64,000 bases of DNA from Drosophila pseudoobscura (taxonomy: Eukaryota > Arthropoda > Insecta > Diptera > Drosophilidae), in the NCBI RefSeq assembly GCF_009870125.1, contig NC_046683.1, positions 38,889,869 to 38,953,868 of the forward strand, given 5' to 3'. Made by a program: the position numbers and the translations under genes. Under the pieces are notes generated by a model. It was not told the origin of the DNA, did no database searches, and saw only the letters and a list, made by a program, of their open reading frames with translations. Within the stretch, counting starts at the first letter, position 1. Each line of letters starts with the position of its first letter. Shown in pieces: positions 23,406 through 35,393 of this stretch.

Positions 23406-24179
23406 GGCTCTGGTTCCACCCGGGAATTGTTTGTCGCCTCTGGAATGAGATGAAAGGAACGATTAGTTTTATGGCTTTATGTTTATGGGTCTGGATCTCT
23501 AGGAATCTTTTATTATCTGAATGAAAAAATAAATACTACTCGTATCTTTAAAGTTTGAAATCTGAAATCAGTTGATACTTTGGCTCCTGCAAGTCTGAAT
23601 CAAGGGTTATAGCTTACGCTCCGATGCTCTTCGTTTGATTTACGTGTTACTTATTTTCAACTCGAAGCTCGAGAAATTCTAAAGCTCTTTTTGAGAGTTA
23701 AATTGAACAGCACATTCAATCTCATTCTCCTCATTAAATGGAATTGATTTCGAGCCAGGTAACCGGTGGAAGATATATTTTCCCCTCATTTAGGTCTCAA
23801 TCAAAGGGCTGACGCTCTCTCCCTCTCTTCGTTAGATTTCGTTGATTTCCCACAGGAAACAAGGTTTTCCCTGATGAATCCATAGTATTATATAGTATAT
23901 CCATCGGTAATATTCCATTTATATTCTGGGAGATCGAAAAACCTCTCTGATAAAAGGAATCTCTTCAGAATCTGTATGGCCGGAAACACCCGGGGATATG
24001 TCTGATGGATGACTCCATTACCAACTGACTCTCGCCTCCCTGCAAATATTTGGCATACGCGGGGAATGCCGAAGCCACAGCCCTAAGAAGTACCCTCAGA
24101 CGGATGGTATGGTATGGTACATACCACATCTTGGGCCCTACTGTACCTGCAACAGCAGCAGCCGATGCAGCAGCAGCCG

Positions 24180-25074
24180 GTGACTGCTGACTGGACAGTG
24201 GGGCGCGGCAACGGAAGCAGTCGGTTGGCCCAGCGATGTGCCATTTAAACTGGACTGCCAAGGACTCGTCGTCGTCGTCGTCGTTGTCGTACCCACCAGC
24301 AGATTGTTAATGGCGTGTCATTATTATGAGCTGCTGCCTCTGCCCCTTCCCCTGGCCTTGCCCCTGCCACACAGAGCAGAGCAGGAGGAGTGCATTCAGG
24401 GTTCCAGGTTGCAAGAACAAGTTGGAGCCGAGCGACAGTTTGGGTCTCGATTTGAAATTTAAACGATGCCACAACACAAAAGCGCGCGCGGAATTCCAAG
24501 AAAACGGCCGCCCCAGTCGTTAGGTACGAAAGTATCCTCTTCATTCCTGTCCCCTTCCCGCACCCCATACCCCCTTGTGGCAGACAGACAGACAGCCTGC
24601 TCCACGCAGTCCTGTCCTCCATCCTCCAACAGCCTCTTGACGCACATAAATCGCGCAACGCGGCTCCCATTTGATAGTCATTATTGGGGTCCGCGAGGCG
24701 CGTGCAGCTGCCGCCGCGTTCGATGTTGCTACAGACAACACAGACATCGGCTGGTGCCTCAGTTGCCTCAGTTGCCTCAGTTGTGGCTGTGGCTGGCTCC
24801 ACTTGTTAACGCAAGGAGCAAACCGGACTGCCTACACAGTGCGCCCAGACCCCCGGACCGATCCCCGAGTTTCAAGAGCCCGCGCCCCAGAGCGCAGAGC
24901 CCGCTCGAGAGACGGACGGACTGGGGACGCGCTGATTTAAAACATCTGACAACAAAAGTAAAGCGCGAAATTGACGCAGGTTTCTGCCCCATGCACTACC
25001 ATGTTGCTCTTGTTGTTGCCCTGCCCCGTTGCTGTTGCGTGTGCTGCAAAATTAATGCGCATTCCTGGGCCCAA

Positions 25075-25105
<31 letters not shown>

Positions 25106-25130
25106 ACTGGAGCGGTGGAGTGGCTAGAGG
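24180..25130 (-). other. boi: GC-rich block upstream of boi, possible 5' exon or promoter
   Basis: A CpG-containing GC-rich island in otherwise AT-rich DNA, with CGT/CGA, CAG and GAGGCAACT short repeats. Open frames on both strands show no recognisable domain and look compositional. boi must have at least one upstream untranslated exon (an acceptor lies at about 23440), so this could be one, or its promoter. Confidence 0.3.
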
Positions 25131-27867
25131 TACTCCTTTATCGAAGAAAAACCAAAAGAAAATGGGGAGCATCGAAGCTTCTATACCCCTTGATTGATCC
25201 TATGATTCCTATGTAATGAGAGGATCGATAATGTTTTCCGATTGATCCGATTCCTACAGGATAAACATGATTATGAGCGACGTTTCAACAGATAACGCGC
25301 GTGCAGCAGCAGCGGCCCTCAATCGGTATCTGCATCATAATACCCAACCTGAAAAGGGGTATCAATCAGGGATGAGCAAACAGGAACAGCGCTGGCAGAA
25401 TTCAAGGAGCTGGCTTGTCTAAAAAGTCGATTATTGCACGCAACAACAATGGGGCAGCCCTTATACAGTTTACGTCACATGATGAAGGAAAAGTAGTAAC
25501 AGTTACGGTAATTGTGGCACAATCTGTGGAATGTTGCACAAATGGGAATGGGAAATGGGAGAACTGTTATTCGATAACAAAAGACATGTTGCTGTCGACT
25601 GTTGTGCTGCCTTTGCAAGACAATCGATAAACGATCCGACTCTCTCCGTTCTTAGATTCTTGGATTCTTGTTTCTATTCAAATGTTGCTCAAACTAAATC
25701 TCTACCAACAATATTGCTGCACAACATTATACGTTTCTTCTACTGTCCCATGGCAGCATGTTCCCAGTAGAAACAGCAGGCAGCAAGCAGATGTTGCAAC
25801 GTTATTCACCGTTCGGCCAAAAATGGAATATGATATTGCGAGGCCGAGGCCGCTACTTTGAGGGGATCTGCCTCATGCCTCTGTCAGACTGTTGCCTCTA
25901 TTGTGCTGCAGAAGCACACGTTAATTGGCTGTTTGTTTCTTTTGGTTTGTTGGCTTAAAAAGTTAATTCGATTAACCAAAAAAACTGAGAAACTGAAATA
26001 GAAACAGAAACAGAGGCACGAACACACATTTGTTCACCCCTTCTTTTTGTTCACTCATTTGGTGACGTATTCATGTTAATTCATGGCGTATACATTCGAA
26101 TGTGTGACCAATTCGAGTTATTAATCAAACTAAAAAAACATGAATTTGATGGAAAATAAATATACGAGTATTGTATGTTCCAAGCGGTTCGTTATTCCCC
26201 CACTGTTTTTGTTCATTTGTATTTTTTTTGTCAGGAATTACCATAAAAAGAAGTAGAAGAATGTTAGAGGCGGCGCCACAATTGAATTTGAATGAAGGCA
26301 AAAGAAGCCTCTATCTTTGAAGTTCATTAAATAAATGCTAGGCGTAACGACCGCCCCTACATGGTGGTTGAATACCATCTACCACCGACCATCTCTCTAT
26401 TGGGAAGTGTGTGTTATGTTGTCCCTCGCCTCTCTCAGGATTTCCACTGCCACTTTTGTCTCGGCGACTGCTTTTTGGCTATTAGCAGCGGCAGTTAACA
26501 GCTTGTAAAACACGTAACACCTGCTACAAGTTTTACTTACACAGAGAAACGAGCAGAGTACACACACGGCAACACAAACAGCAGAGGAGCAGAAGAGAGT
26601 TCAATAAAACCTGGGAAACAGAAGAAAGAAAGAAGGTTCATCAGCATCATCATCATAACCATGCCTATACCTCATACTCGATCATTATTATGATCATTAC
26701 AGATTCAGCAGCAGAAGCAACAGTTTCCTGGCAGAAAAGGAGCAATAGAAAAATCACGAACTATAGTACACAAAGCCCTCCTCCTCTCCTCGCCTCATCC
26801 TACCCAATTTACCCATCGTTCTTGTACGTCGCGTTGGAAACAGTGAATGATAACTACAAGGAACCGAGGAAAGAGAAGTCGTTATCGTTAAATCAAATGA
26901 AATGAATCAAATCATCAAATCTAATAGAAACGGCTCAAGGTCCTGAACAATCTGAAAGTGATTTTTTAAATGAAATTAATATGGAATATCGATCTTTGCT
27001 AAGATAGAGGATAAGATAATCACCTAGAATCATTCTCCTCTTTGATTTTTTAGTAAATTCTTTGGAATTCTGGGAAGTTCTTAAAGTCCAAGTTCTCAAA
27101 TTCCATTCTCAATGAAAGATGTGAAAGTTTCCCAAAAGATAACAAATATACATACATATATGTATATAGATATATACATACATATATGACCCTATAATCT
27201 ATACGTATACATACGTGCATATGTATATAAGATTACACAAATTTAGAAAATAAAATAAATAATTTGTATAATAAAAACATAAAGAAATCAACGAAGACTC
27301 TCAGATAACAAATATTAACAAAACTATTTACAAAACCATATCAAAAGAGCAATGGAAAATGCATTATGTAAAAGATAGAATTTGAGGACCAATGTTTGTA
27401 TAAAACTTCTTATACAAATACCAAAAATATTAATATTGATTTAAGATAGGGGAAATTCTCATCTAAAAGTCAAATTTAAAAACAGACTAAAAAACTACAT
27501 ATGTATTACAAAAGTTGAATATAGCATACAAAAATGTTCTGAATAGAATGATAGTCAGACGCCAAACCATGGCCACACTGATGAGAGCTATAGTCAATTT
27601 TCAATCCCTATATAACGAATGAATTTCATTTTAAGCAACATTTTTTTTGATAAAGTGTTCATTTCAATTGGAAACGATGTGTCGATCTGCCAGTTCTTTC
27701 TTCTCTACCATAGAGGATGTTCACTGTACAGACACACGCACACACGAATATGGCGAAAATTCTTTGGGAATGGAACCTGTTTTGCCGCAGCATCAGAAGC
27801 AGCAGCTGAAATCTTCTTTGAGCCCCGCGACCGGAACCGGAGCCCAAAACAAGATGCCAAAGCTCTC
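25131..27867. other. Non-coding, no feature seen
   Basis: AT-rich sequence with short open frames but no codon structure, domains or RNA genes that I recognise. Probably boi 5' intron or intergenic DNA. Confidence 0.45.
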
Positions 27868-27992
27868 GCACGCACACACACACACACACACACACACAGA
27901 TGCATAAACAGACACACTAGAACACAGAAATAGATAGACAGACAAAGACAGACATATGGAGAGAGAGAGAGAGAGAGAGAGTGAGAGAGAGG
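27868..27992. repeat. CA and GA microsatellites
   Basis: A (CA)n run at about 27870-27898 followed by GACA and then (GA)n at about 27959-27990. Six-frame translations here are low complexity. Confidence 0.85.
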
Positions 27993-28082
27993 TAAGCAGG
28001 AGCGCTGGCCGGGAGGAGACATTCGCCCAAGTAAGGGCCCACCTCTGTCTCTTTACTCCTAAAATGAAAGGTACATCCATTC

Positions 28083-28378
28083 CAAAACATCTTTAACCCT
28101 TGAAAATCCATTCGAAAATATATATTGAACCTTTGGACATCCATTCGGAAACCGCTTTAACCATTTTGAAGCATCTTTTGCGTTTAGGAAACATCTTTAG
28201 CCCTTGGACTTCCGTTCTGAAAAATCTTTAACACTTGCAGATATATTCGGAAATATATTTATCCTTTGGACATCCATTCGGAAACACTTGGATGTCCAAT
28301 TGGAAACCCTTTTTTTTAAATGGACATCCCTTCGGACATTCATTCGGAAACAAATATACCCATTCGGACTTCTATTCG
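28083..28378. repeat. Degenerate minisatellite (TTTGGACATCCATTCGGAAA)
   Basis: The phrase GGACATCCATTCGGAAA and close variants recur about eight times (for example near 28133, 28265, 28320, 28340), each followed by a variable ATCTTTAACCCTTG-like spacer. Spacing is irregular, about 25-60 bp. Confidence 0.7.
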
Positions 28379-31300
28379 GATAGTGGAAGAACTGAAGGAT
28401 AATTCCTCAAAGTAATAGTACCCCCCAGGAAGGGCACAGGCACAGGGTCCGCATCGCAGAAATAACCTCTTCCAGCCCGTAGTGGGAGTGGGGGGGGGGG
28501 GGGCGATAGAGAAAGGCGCCAGGGCGATGTGGCACACAGAGAGATGAGGTGGAAGAAACCACTCGCATGTAAACGAGTTCGAAATCTGCATTCCACGGAG
28601 AGCCAACAGGATTTTCTGGAACCTCTAAAGACTCCTCTGAAAATTACGATGATCATGATAATCATGATGATAATGATGATGTTGATGATGATGATGCCCC
28701 ACCTGTTTCTGTTTTCTCTGTTGCTGTCTGCGTTTTGGGGTTCATTCTGTTCTGTTCTGGAAAAGGGAATGGAATGGATATCGTATAGGAGTCTTCGTCT
28801 CTCGGATCTGGAGAGTGCGTGGGCCCGAGAAAACGATTTGTTTGTGTGGAGTGTGTGGAGAGTGTGTAGTAGATGGCTTATTGTTATGTTTATGGGTGCG
28901 GGAATCCAGAGTCCAACTCCATGGGATCCATGGATCCAGACGCCCACGTCCTCACAACAATTCTCATGGAGTAGGAGGAGGAGGAGGACTTCTGCTGCGT
29001 GGGCGCCCCTCTGGAGCTCTGGATACCAGGATTAAAGATTAACAGCTTACTCACCTTTTGTGTGCTTCTGCTCTCCTTGTCACTCTGTCTCTCTTTTTTC
29101 TCCCTGTGGTGGTCTGTCTCTTTCCTTTGATTCTCCTTTAAAAATTCAGTTTACTGAAAGAAATCGAGGAAAAGATATTCAGAAATCCGAACAAAAATCA
29201 AGAGATGCCCCTATGTAAATATTGAAAATAGATGACATTTTTAATGAATTTCAAAATAATTGAGGCCCAAAAAAAGCTCCAGACGGCAGGCGCAAAAAAA
29301 AATGGAGGGCTAAAAATAAAAGCAAAAATAAAAAAAGTAGGGAGAGAAAGAGAAGAGAGCAAAGAGTAAGGTTACTCAGGGAAGAGTATTTCGTAATTTA
29401 TTGGGTAATATAGTATGCACAGAAACCACTTTTAAATTACTCTATAATAGTAAAACTTATAATCCTGAATGGACTCCCGATTAAATGATAGACAAGGCAT
29501 AAAAGGAGGATACAAATTGCGAAAGAAAATGCAAAAGTAATTAAGGAATAAAAGAAGTAGAAGAAGACCTTCGGTAGTCAGCAAGTAGGTAACGTTTTTT
29601 CGAGGCACAAATGTTTTTCTTAATTCTGATCCAATGACCCAATCATAATGATTATCGGGTATCTAGCAGATACAATAATTCTTTATAACACATCGTTTAG
29701 GGGTTTCTCTAAATTTCCATAAAAATTGACAATTCATACTGTCATCCTTCAGAGGATTATTTTAATTTAAGTTTAGTAAAAAAACCCAACAAATATAAAA
29801 AAACCAACATATTCATATTTCTTTCAAATAAAACACCATAAAAGTGTCTTAAAATGGACTATTATTGGACTTATGTATGTAACATTAATCATAATGCATT
29901 ACCAGGGATACCCCTAATACCCACTGTAATACCGGCGGGCTAACTCTGAGAGCCGAGACCTCCCTTTTAGTGTTTTGCTGTCCATTTAAAAATACATAAA
30001 ACTAAGACGGAACAGATCCGGATCGGAAAACCCCTTGCTCCGACGACACATAATGCCATAAATATAAAAATAATATTGAATTGATAAAGAGAAAAGAGAA
30101 AACAAGAGGAGTATAGAGGACAAAAAGAGGAATAGAGAATCCAAAGAGAGATGAGAAGAAGCCAATCACAATAGATCGAAACTGAAGAAAGTATTACTGT
30201 GGGTTCCTGAGTTTCCCTGGCTTTTTCAAAAGTTTTCTTGGATTTTTCTTTACTTCTAATTTGCTGTGAGGCTTTTCTCCACTTATCCCACCCGCACACA
30301 TACACCTCCTCCCGCTAAGAAACGCCCCGGAAAACGCCTTGCAGTTGTTGGGTCATAATTTTTCAAGAATCTTTGAAATGTTGCCAAGTCGAACAGGGCC
30401 TCAAAACAACAATAAAAATAAAACGAGCGCCACCCTCCCGCCCAATACAAGGAAAAGTCCATCCCATCCATGTGTCCACGTGCTAGTGTGAGTGACAGTT
30501 GTCATTTTTCATAAATATTTTCCAATTTTACCTTGCAAAGCCAAGTGAGAAAACAACGACAAAGCAAAGCAAACTGAAAAAAAAAAATAAAAGAACATTT
30601 CCATGGGAGGTCGAATGATTTTAGCGATCTATTGGGGAATATTAGGGCAGTGACAGGCGCCATAATAATCATCAGGAGACGGGGGAATCTTAAGATGGAG
30701 ATCTACACAAAAATATATTCCACTTATGTGCATATGTATGTACATATGTATTCGATTCTTTGGAAGAGACCTAGCGGAGGAGTGGGGAAGATCGTTTACT
30801 GCTAAGCCACGCCGCGAGAGAGAGCGCAGCCACGACTGGGAAGGTGTGCTGGAAGAAATATCTGTGAGCTTGCATCGCAACAAAAAGAGTCGAAGGAACC
30901 GTGTGCCTCGATAAAAAAAAGTGGGGGATAGGCACACTGCCTATCGTTTATCGTATATCGTATACCGCATATCGTATTAGGTGCTAAGTTAGCGGAATGG
31001 CTGTGTATTCAAGTCCCATGTTGCACACATAACATCAGGTACGATCTTGGATATGGCGTTGTGGCAGGCAGCCAGTTGGGGACCAAATCCGCTTTTTGAG
31101 GATGACTCATCCGGCAGTCGTACGCGGGTTTTCTTTTTCTGCGTTTTTTTGTGTCGCCGTTTTGTCGGTCAGCAAATTAGAAATAGCAACAGCAGCGGCA
31201 ACACCAGCAGTGGCAGTTTCTGTGGCAGGGGCAGGCACACTTGCCCGGTGGCAACATAAAGTGACAGCAAAGCTTTTTCTAGTCGCCGCATACAAACGTA

Positions 31301-31908
31301 TGTACATATGTATATATTTGTGCGGTCCGTTTATGTGGTTGTGGGTGTGTGGGACCTCCCCGATGCCCGGGAAAGGCGTTCGTTCTCAAGTCGCATTTTT
31401 TCTCACAGCTGTGCAATGTGCAACGTGTGCTGCCTCTGTCGAAGCCGCCTTTTACTTTTGTCATTATGAATGCTTGTGGCATGCAACTTCTTCTGCTGCT
31501 GCTGCGGCTGCGGCTGCTGTTACTCGTATTATTATTAGCAGCAGCCCTGCAGCAAACGACATCTGAGCTAATTTTCCTGCTGCTCGCATTCCACGAGTGA
31601 AAGCCACAGATCCACTGCCATCTGCATCTGCTGCCTCCACATCGACCAAATGCAAAATGCAACCAAACACTAAAAGCACTCGTGAGAAACGACTATGGAA
31701 TACCCTGCCAAGTACTTCGTTTGAAATTTTAGAGGACCATTCTCTTTGAAAGGCATTCTCCCAATGAGAGGAGAAGGAACTTCTAAACAGGGAAACAACA
31801 ATACAAAATCAGTGCATGCAATACAAGTATATAGCAACTACTTCTCTCATTTCTGACTATAGTATATACATACATGAACTGGATGACCATAAATCTCGTA
31901 TTTCCTTA
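28379..31908. other. Non-coding, simple repeats only
   Basis: Poly-G at about 28489-28503, GAT-rich repeats at 28650-28695, and TATCG-rich DNA at 30947-30980. No supported gene was found. Confidence 0.45.
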
Positions 31909-32335
31909 TACCCTTCGAGTATATATACATATATATACCCCATAAAGTATATATATTCTTGATCAGCATCAATAGCCGAGTCGATATAGCCATCTCCGTC
32001 TGTCGGTCTGTCCATTCCGATCAGCGCATAGATCTCAGAGACTATACGAGCTAGAGAAACAAAAACTTTGTATCCAGACTCCTGTTATATCGCACTGTTT
32101 CAAGAGTATTTCAAAATATCGATCCGCCCCCTTCAGTCCCCATTAAGAACGAAAATCTGTGGCATCCAAAATTTTGAAGATACGAGAAAACTAAACTATG
32201 GAAAACGCAGAACTATAGAGAGCGACCATATCTACCAGATAGATCTGATTACTAGCATCTACACAGCTCCTTGCACATGATCTCTCTCGCGCCATCTAGC
32301 GGAGGGTAGCCATGCTGACCAAGTGCCGGGTATAA
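31909..32335 (+). repeat. SGM/DINE-1-like repeat copy
   Basis: Contains CCATAAAGTATATATATTCT, TTGATCAGCATCAATAGCCG and the CGAAAATCTGTGGCATCCA block in the same order as the 13455 copy, and ends in GCCGGGTATA. It is more degraded and lacks the tandem units. Confidence 0.55.
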
Positions 32336-32739
32336 GTATATGTACATACATATGTATAACGTTTCCATTCGTTGATATTCAAAATGTGAGCTTTGTAGCT
32401 GACCACTTTGGATCCCATAGAAGAATTTCTTTGGCTTTATGATCTTAACCCTATAACTTTCGTGGGTCCAGCCTTTGAGGTTGCCAAGATTGAAATCCTT
32501 ATCCATTACTTTGTCCTGTCACATTTATCCACGTTCCACATGTGCCCTTCTTCTTGTCCTCTCTACGGGGTACCACGTAACGTATGTACATATGTATATC
32601 AAAAGCGAAGAAATAAATAAATGAGAGGCGAGAGGCGTAGGAGCATGGTCCAAAATGTATGCGTCGCCCGATTCATGTCAAGGAGAGAGGAGGCGGCCGA
32701 GGCTCGAGGCCGAGTCCAGTTTTGAATATCGTTAAATTT

Positions 32740-32765
32740 GCTCTCATCTCTTTTCGCTCTCTCTT

Positions 32766-32802
<37 letters not shown>

Positions 32803-34230
32803 ATCTCTCTATATCGTTCTCTCTGCTCTGTCCCGCTCTCTTGCGTTCCTTTGGCAATTGGTGCTACACTGCCGTATTCATTATCCATTATGCGCTCTAT
32901 CCCCTCATCGATCCATACATACCCGCTATCCATTTTCGATGTGCTTTCATTTGCATGCCTTTTCAAATACTTATTCTTTTGACATCCTGTTTTAGAGGTT
33001 AAGGAAATCATTACCGTTCTCGTATTCGCATGATTTTAAAGATGTATTTCGAATATAAACTGCATCACAGATCCGATCTATGACCAGAGATCCGATCGTA
33101 GTACCCTGTAGATGCCATAGGGTACATTTATCTGCACTCCGTTGAAGATTTGCTACAGCTTTGTAGCACGAACAATTATTGCTTCTAGGCTATCTAGACC
33201 ATCGAGACTCACTTTTAGAAGAACATGGTGGGCACCATGTTTGGCGATTGCTATCCGCTGTCCGTTGTCTCTTTGTCTTTGTCTTTGTCTTTTTCATTGT
33301 CTTTGTTTGGTTTTTTGCCATTTTTCATTGCAATTTATTTGATTTTCATTGCATTAAATTTCCATGTTTCCATGTTATCGTTTCTCTGTCCCTCTTTCTG
33401 CTGTTCCAAACTCTCTTTGGTATTGTGTTCCTTATGCATTTGCCATAATTTGAGCATTTCTCTTTGTCCATTCTGTCCTTTCTGTGTGCTCTCTTGCGGA
33501 TATTGGAATTTCAATATGCGTTTCGATTCTTTTTATATTTTTTGCGCAATGTTCTCCCTTCCATTTGCTCCACTTGCATCTTCCACCACTCTTCCTCATC
33601 CGCCACCTCCTTCATTACCACATTTCTTAAGTACAGTTTTCCACCTATCCATCCATTTATCATAAACATTCGTCAGCTTCTTGGGGTCTCCTTCCACCAT
33701 CATTAAGATACTATTTTTGTTTTTTTTTTTGGGGTGGGATGGTGTCGGATGGGGCTTTTCTATTTTCATGTCACCTGCGGCCTCTCTACAATGCTGGGGC
33801 CTCTCTCTCCCTCTCTCCCCCTGGCTAATCTGCTCTCTCTTTATCCTATCTTTCATTTTTTTAAATCGGGCCCTTTTTACCTTCTTTCAGAGCTAGGAAT
33901 TATGTGGGCGCCTTAATGGCCAAGAGACTAGCCTCATCCCACACTACCTCTCCCATTCCCTCTAATGAGCCTCTCAGGCCATGTCCCCTGCCCCTTCTAA
34001 CGCCTCCTATGCAACCAGAAGAGTCTTGGTGGACAAATTATACAAATTAATATGGGATCTATCAAACGAAATATCCACTAATTTGGCGGCAAACAGGAAA
34101 TGCAAAAAGCCCCAGACACACACCACCTCTCCCTCACTCACAGCCAACGCAATCACACACCTCTCCCCCACTCGCCCCAATAGATGGGTGCATGTGGAGC
34201 AAACGTATCAAAAATTATGAGCTCTTGTGT
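32740..34230. other. Pyrimidine-rich non-coding DNA
   Basis: A (CT)n run at 32755-32800, followed by T/C-rich sequence. A reading frame at 33981-34220 has no domain I recognise and directly abuts a repeat copy, so I did not call it as a gene. Confidence 0.4.
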
Positions 34231-34235
34231 TTTCA

Positions 34236-34565
34236 TAACCGATACTCAAAACGAGTATATGGGTATATTAGATTTGTGCCGAAAGTGGATGTGTGTAACA
34301 CCCAGACGGAAGCGTTTCCGACCCCGTAAAGTATATATGTACATACATATGTATGTACATATATTCTTGATCAGCAGCAATAACCGAGTCGATATAGCCC
34401 TGTCTGTCCGCCCGTTTGTCCGTCTTGTTTCACGCCTTGTTCTCAGAGACTATAAGAGCTGGAGCAATACAATTTTGTGTGATATCATACTGAATCCAAT
34501 TCGTTCCCAAATTTTGCCACGCCCCCTTTCGCCGATGACTACGAGTATATGTATTATTCCGATGG
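34236..34565 (+). repeat. SGM/DINE-1-like repeat copy
   Basis: Begins CCGATACTCAAAACGAGTAT, then TTAGATTTGTG, GTGTGTAACACCCAGA, TCTTGATCAGCAGCAATAAC and CGCCCCCTTTCGCC, colinear with the 13455 copy. Its 3' part is missing. Confidence 0.55.
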
Positions 34566-35105
34566 AATAGTGTAAATCTTAGAAAGATAAACCAGAAAAA
34601 TGTTCTCTTCTTCCGAATCCCGGAATGCATTTTCAAAAGCCTGAAAGCCCTCGCAGTAGTCTCTTCTTCTTTTTCATTATTTTTGTAAAGGTTTTTTCGC
34701 ATGAGAAAAAAACTATCAAGAGGCAGCGCGGAACAGCAACAGCAGCGATGCAGCCCACACCTTGTGCCGGTGGAACTCCCCTCCACTGCCCCTCTCATGT
34801 TCATTTTTATCGTATTTTGCTGTTGGTTTTTTTTGTTACATTGCTGTTTTGTTGCTGTTTTGGCAGTCGGCCAAAAAATGTTGACGTTGGCGACGACTCC
34901 TCCTCGTTCTGTGCTTCTGCTTGCCGCTTGCCGGGTGGCATTCACTGAATTGGCCCACATTTGGATCTTGCATTCAATTTTGATCAATTTTACGCTTATT
35001 TTTTTCTACACTAGAGCGGGAAGGGGAAGGGGAAGGGGAAGGGGAGAAAAGCCTAGAAAAATCACTGTTTTTAATTGACGTTTTCTAGAACGTCGGTTTG
35101 ATTTG

Positions 35106-35393
35106 AGCCTTGCGTGTGGTGTGCTTTCTCATGTTCCTTTTCTTTGAGCGCTTTCTGCTTCTTCTCTTTCTTCTTTTTTTGGCAGGATTTTCCCTGGATA
35201 GCCCAGGTTTCATCGCCCCCTTTTATAGGTTTCCAGGACATAATCAGAGCTTTCAATGGTCCCCGTGTTTCTTTTCGTCTATGAAGCTAAGAAGCTAAGA
35301 GCATTTCTTTTCTTCTGCACTTCTACTTACCTTCTTTCCGCTTCCTCTGCCCACCCTTTCAACGTATTCCTCTCTTTTTGTTTTGTTTGACTG
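35106..35393 (+). repeat. 288-bp block, source copy of a dispersed duplication
   Basis: Identical over 288 positions, with one difference I could see and no indels, to 38354-38641. This copy is not flanked by a direct repeat, so it is the likely source. It contains a TTCTTTTTTTGGCAG stretch resembling a 3' splice site. Confidence 0.85.

Noticed and set aside
24245..25197. Overlapping long open frames on both strands (185 and 243 codons)
   Set aside because: They lie in a GC-rich island with CGT and CAG runs, show no recognisable domain, and overlap each other on opposite strands; more likely untranslated or regulatory DNA.
28372..29035. Open frames of 191 (minus) and 168 (plus) codons
   Set aside because: Low-complexity Ile/Met runs from GAT repeats and a poly-G run; no domain or splice support.
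33981..34220. A 79-codon frame with a normal-looking composition
   Set aside because: Briefly considered as a retroelement gag fragment, but no motif supports it and it abuts an SGM-like repeat.
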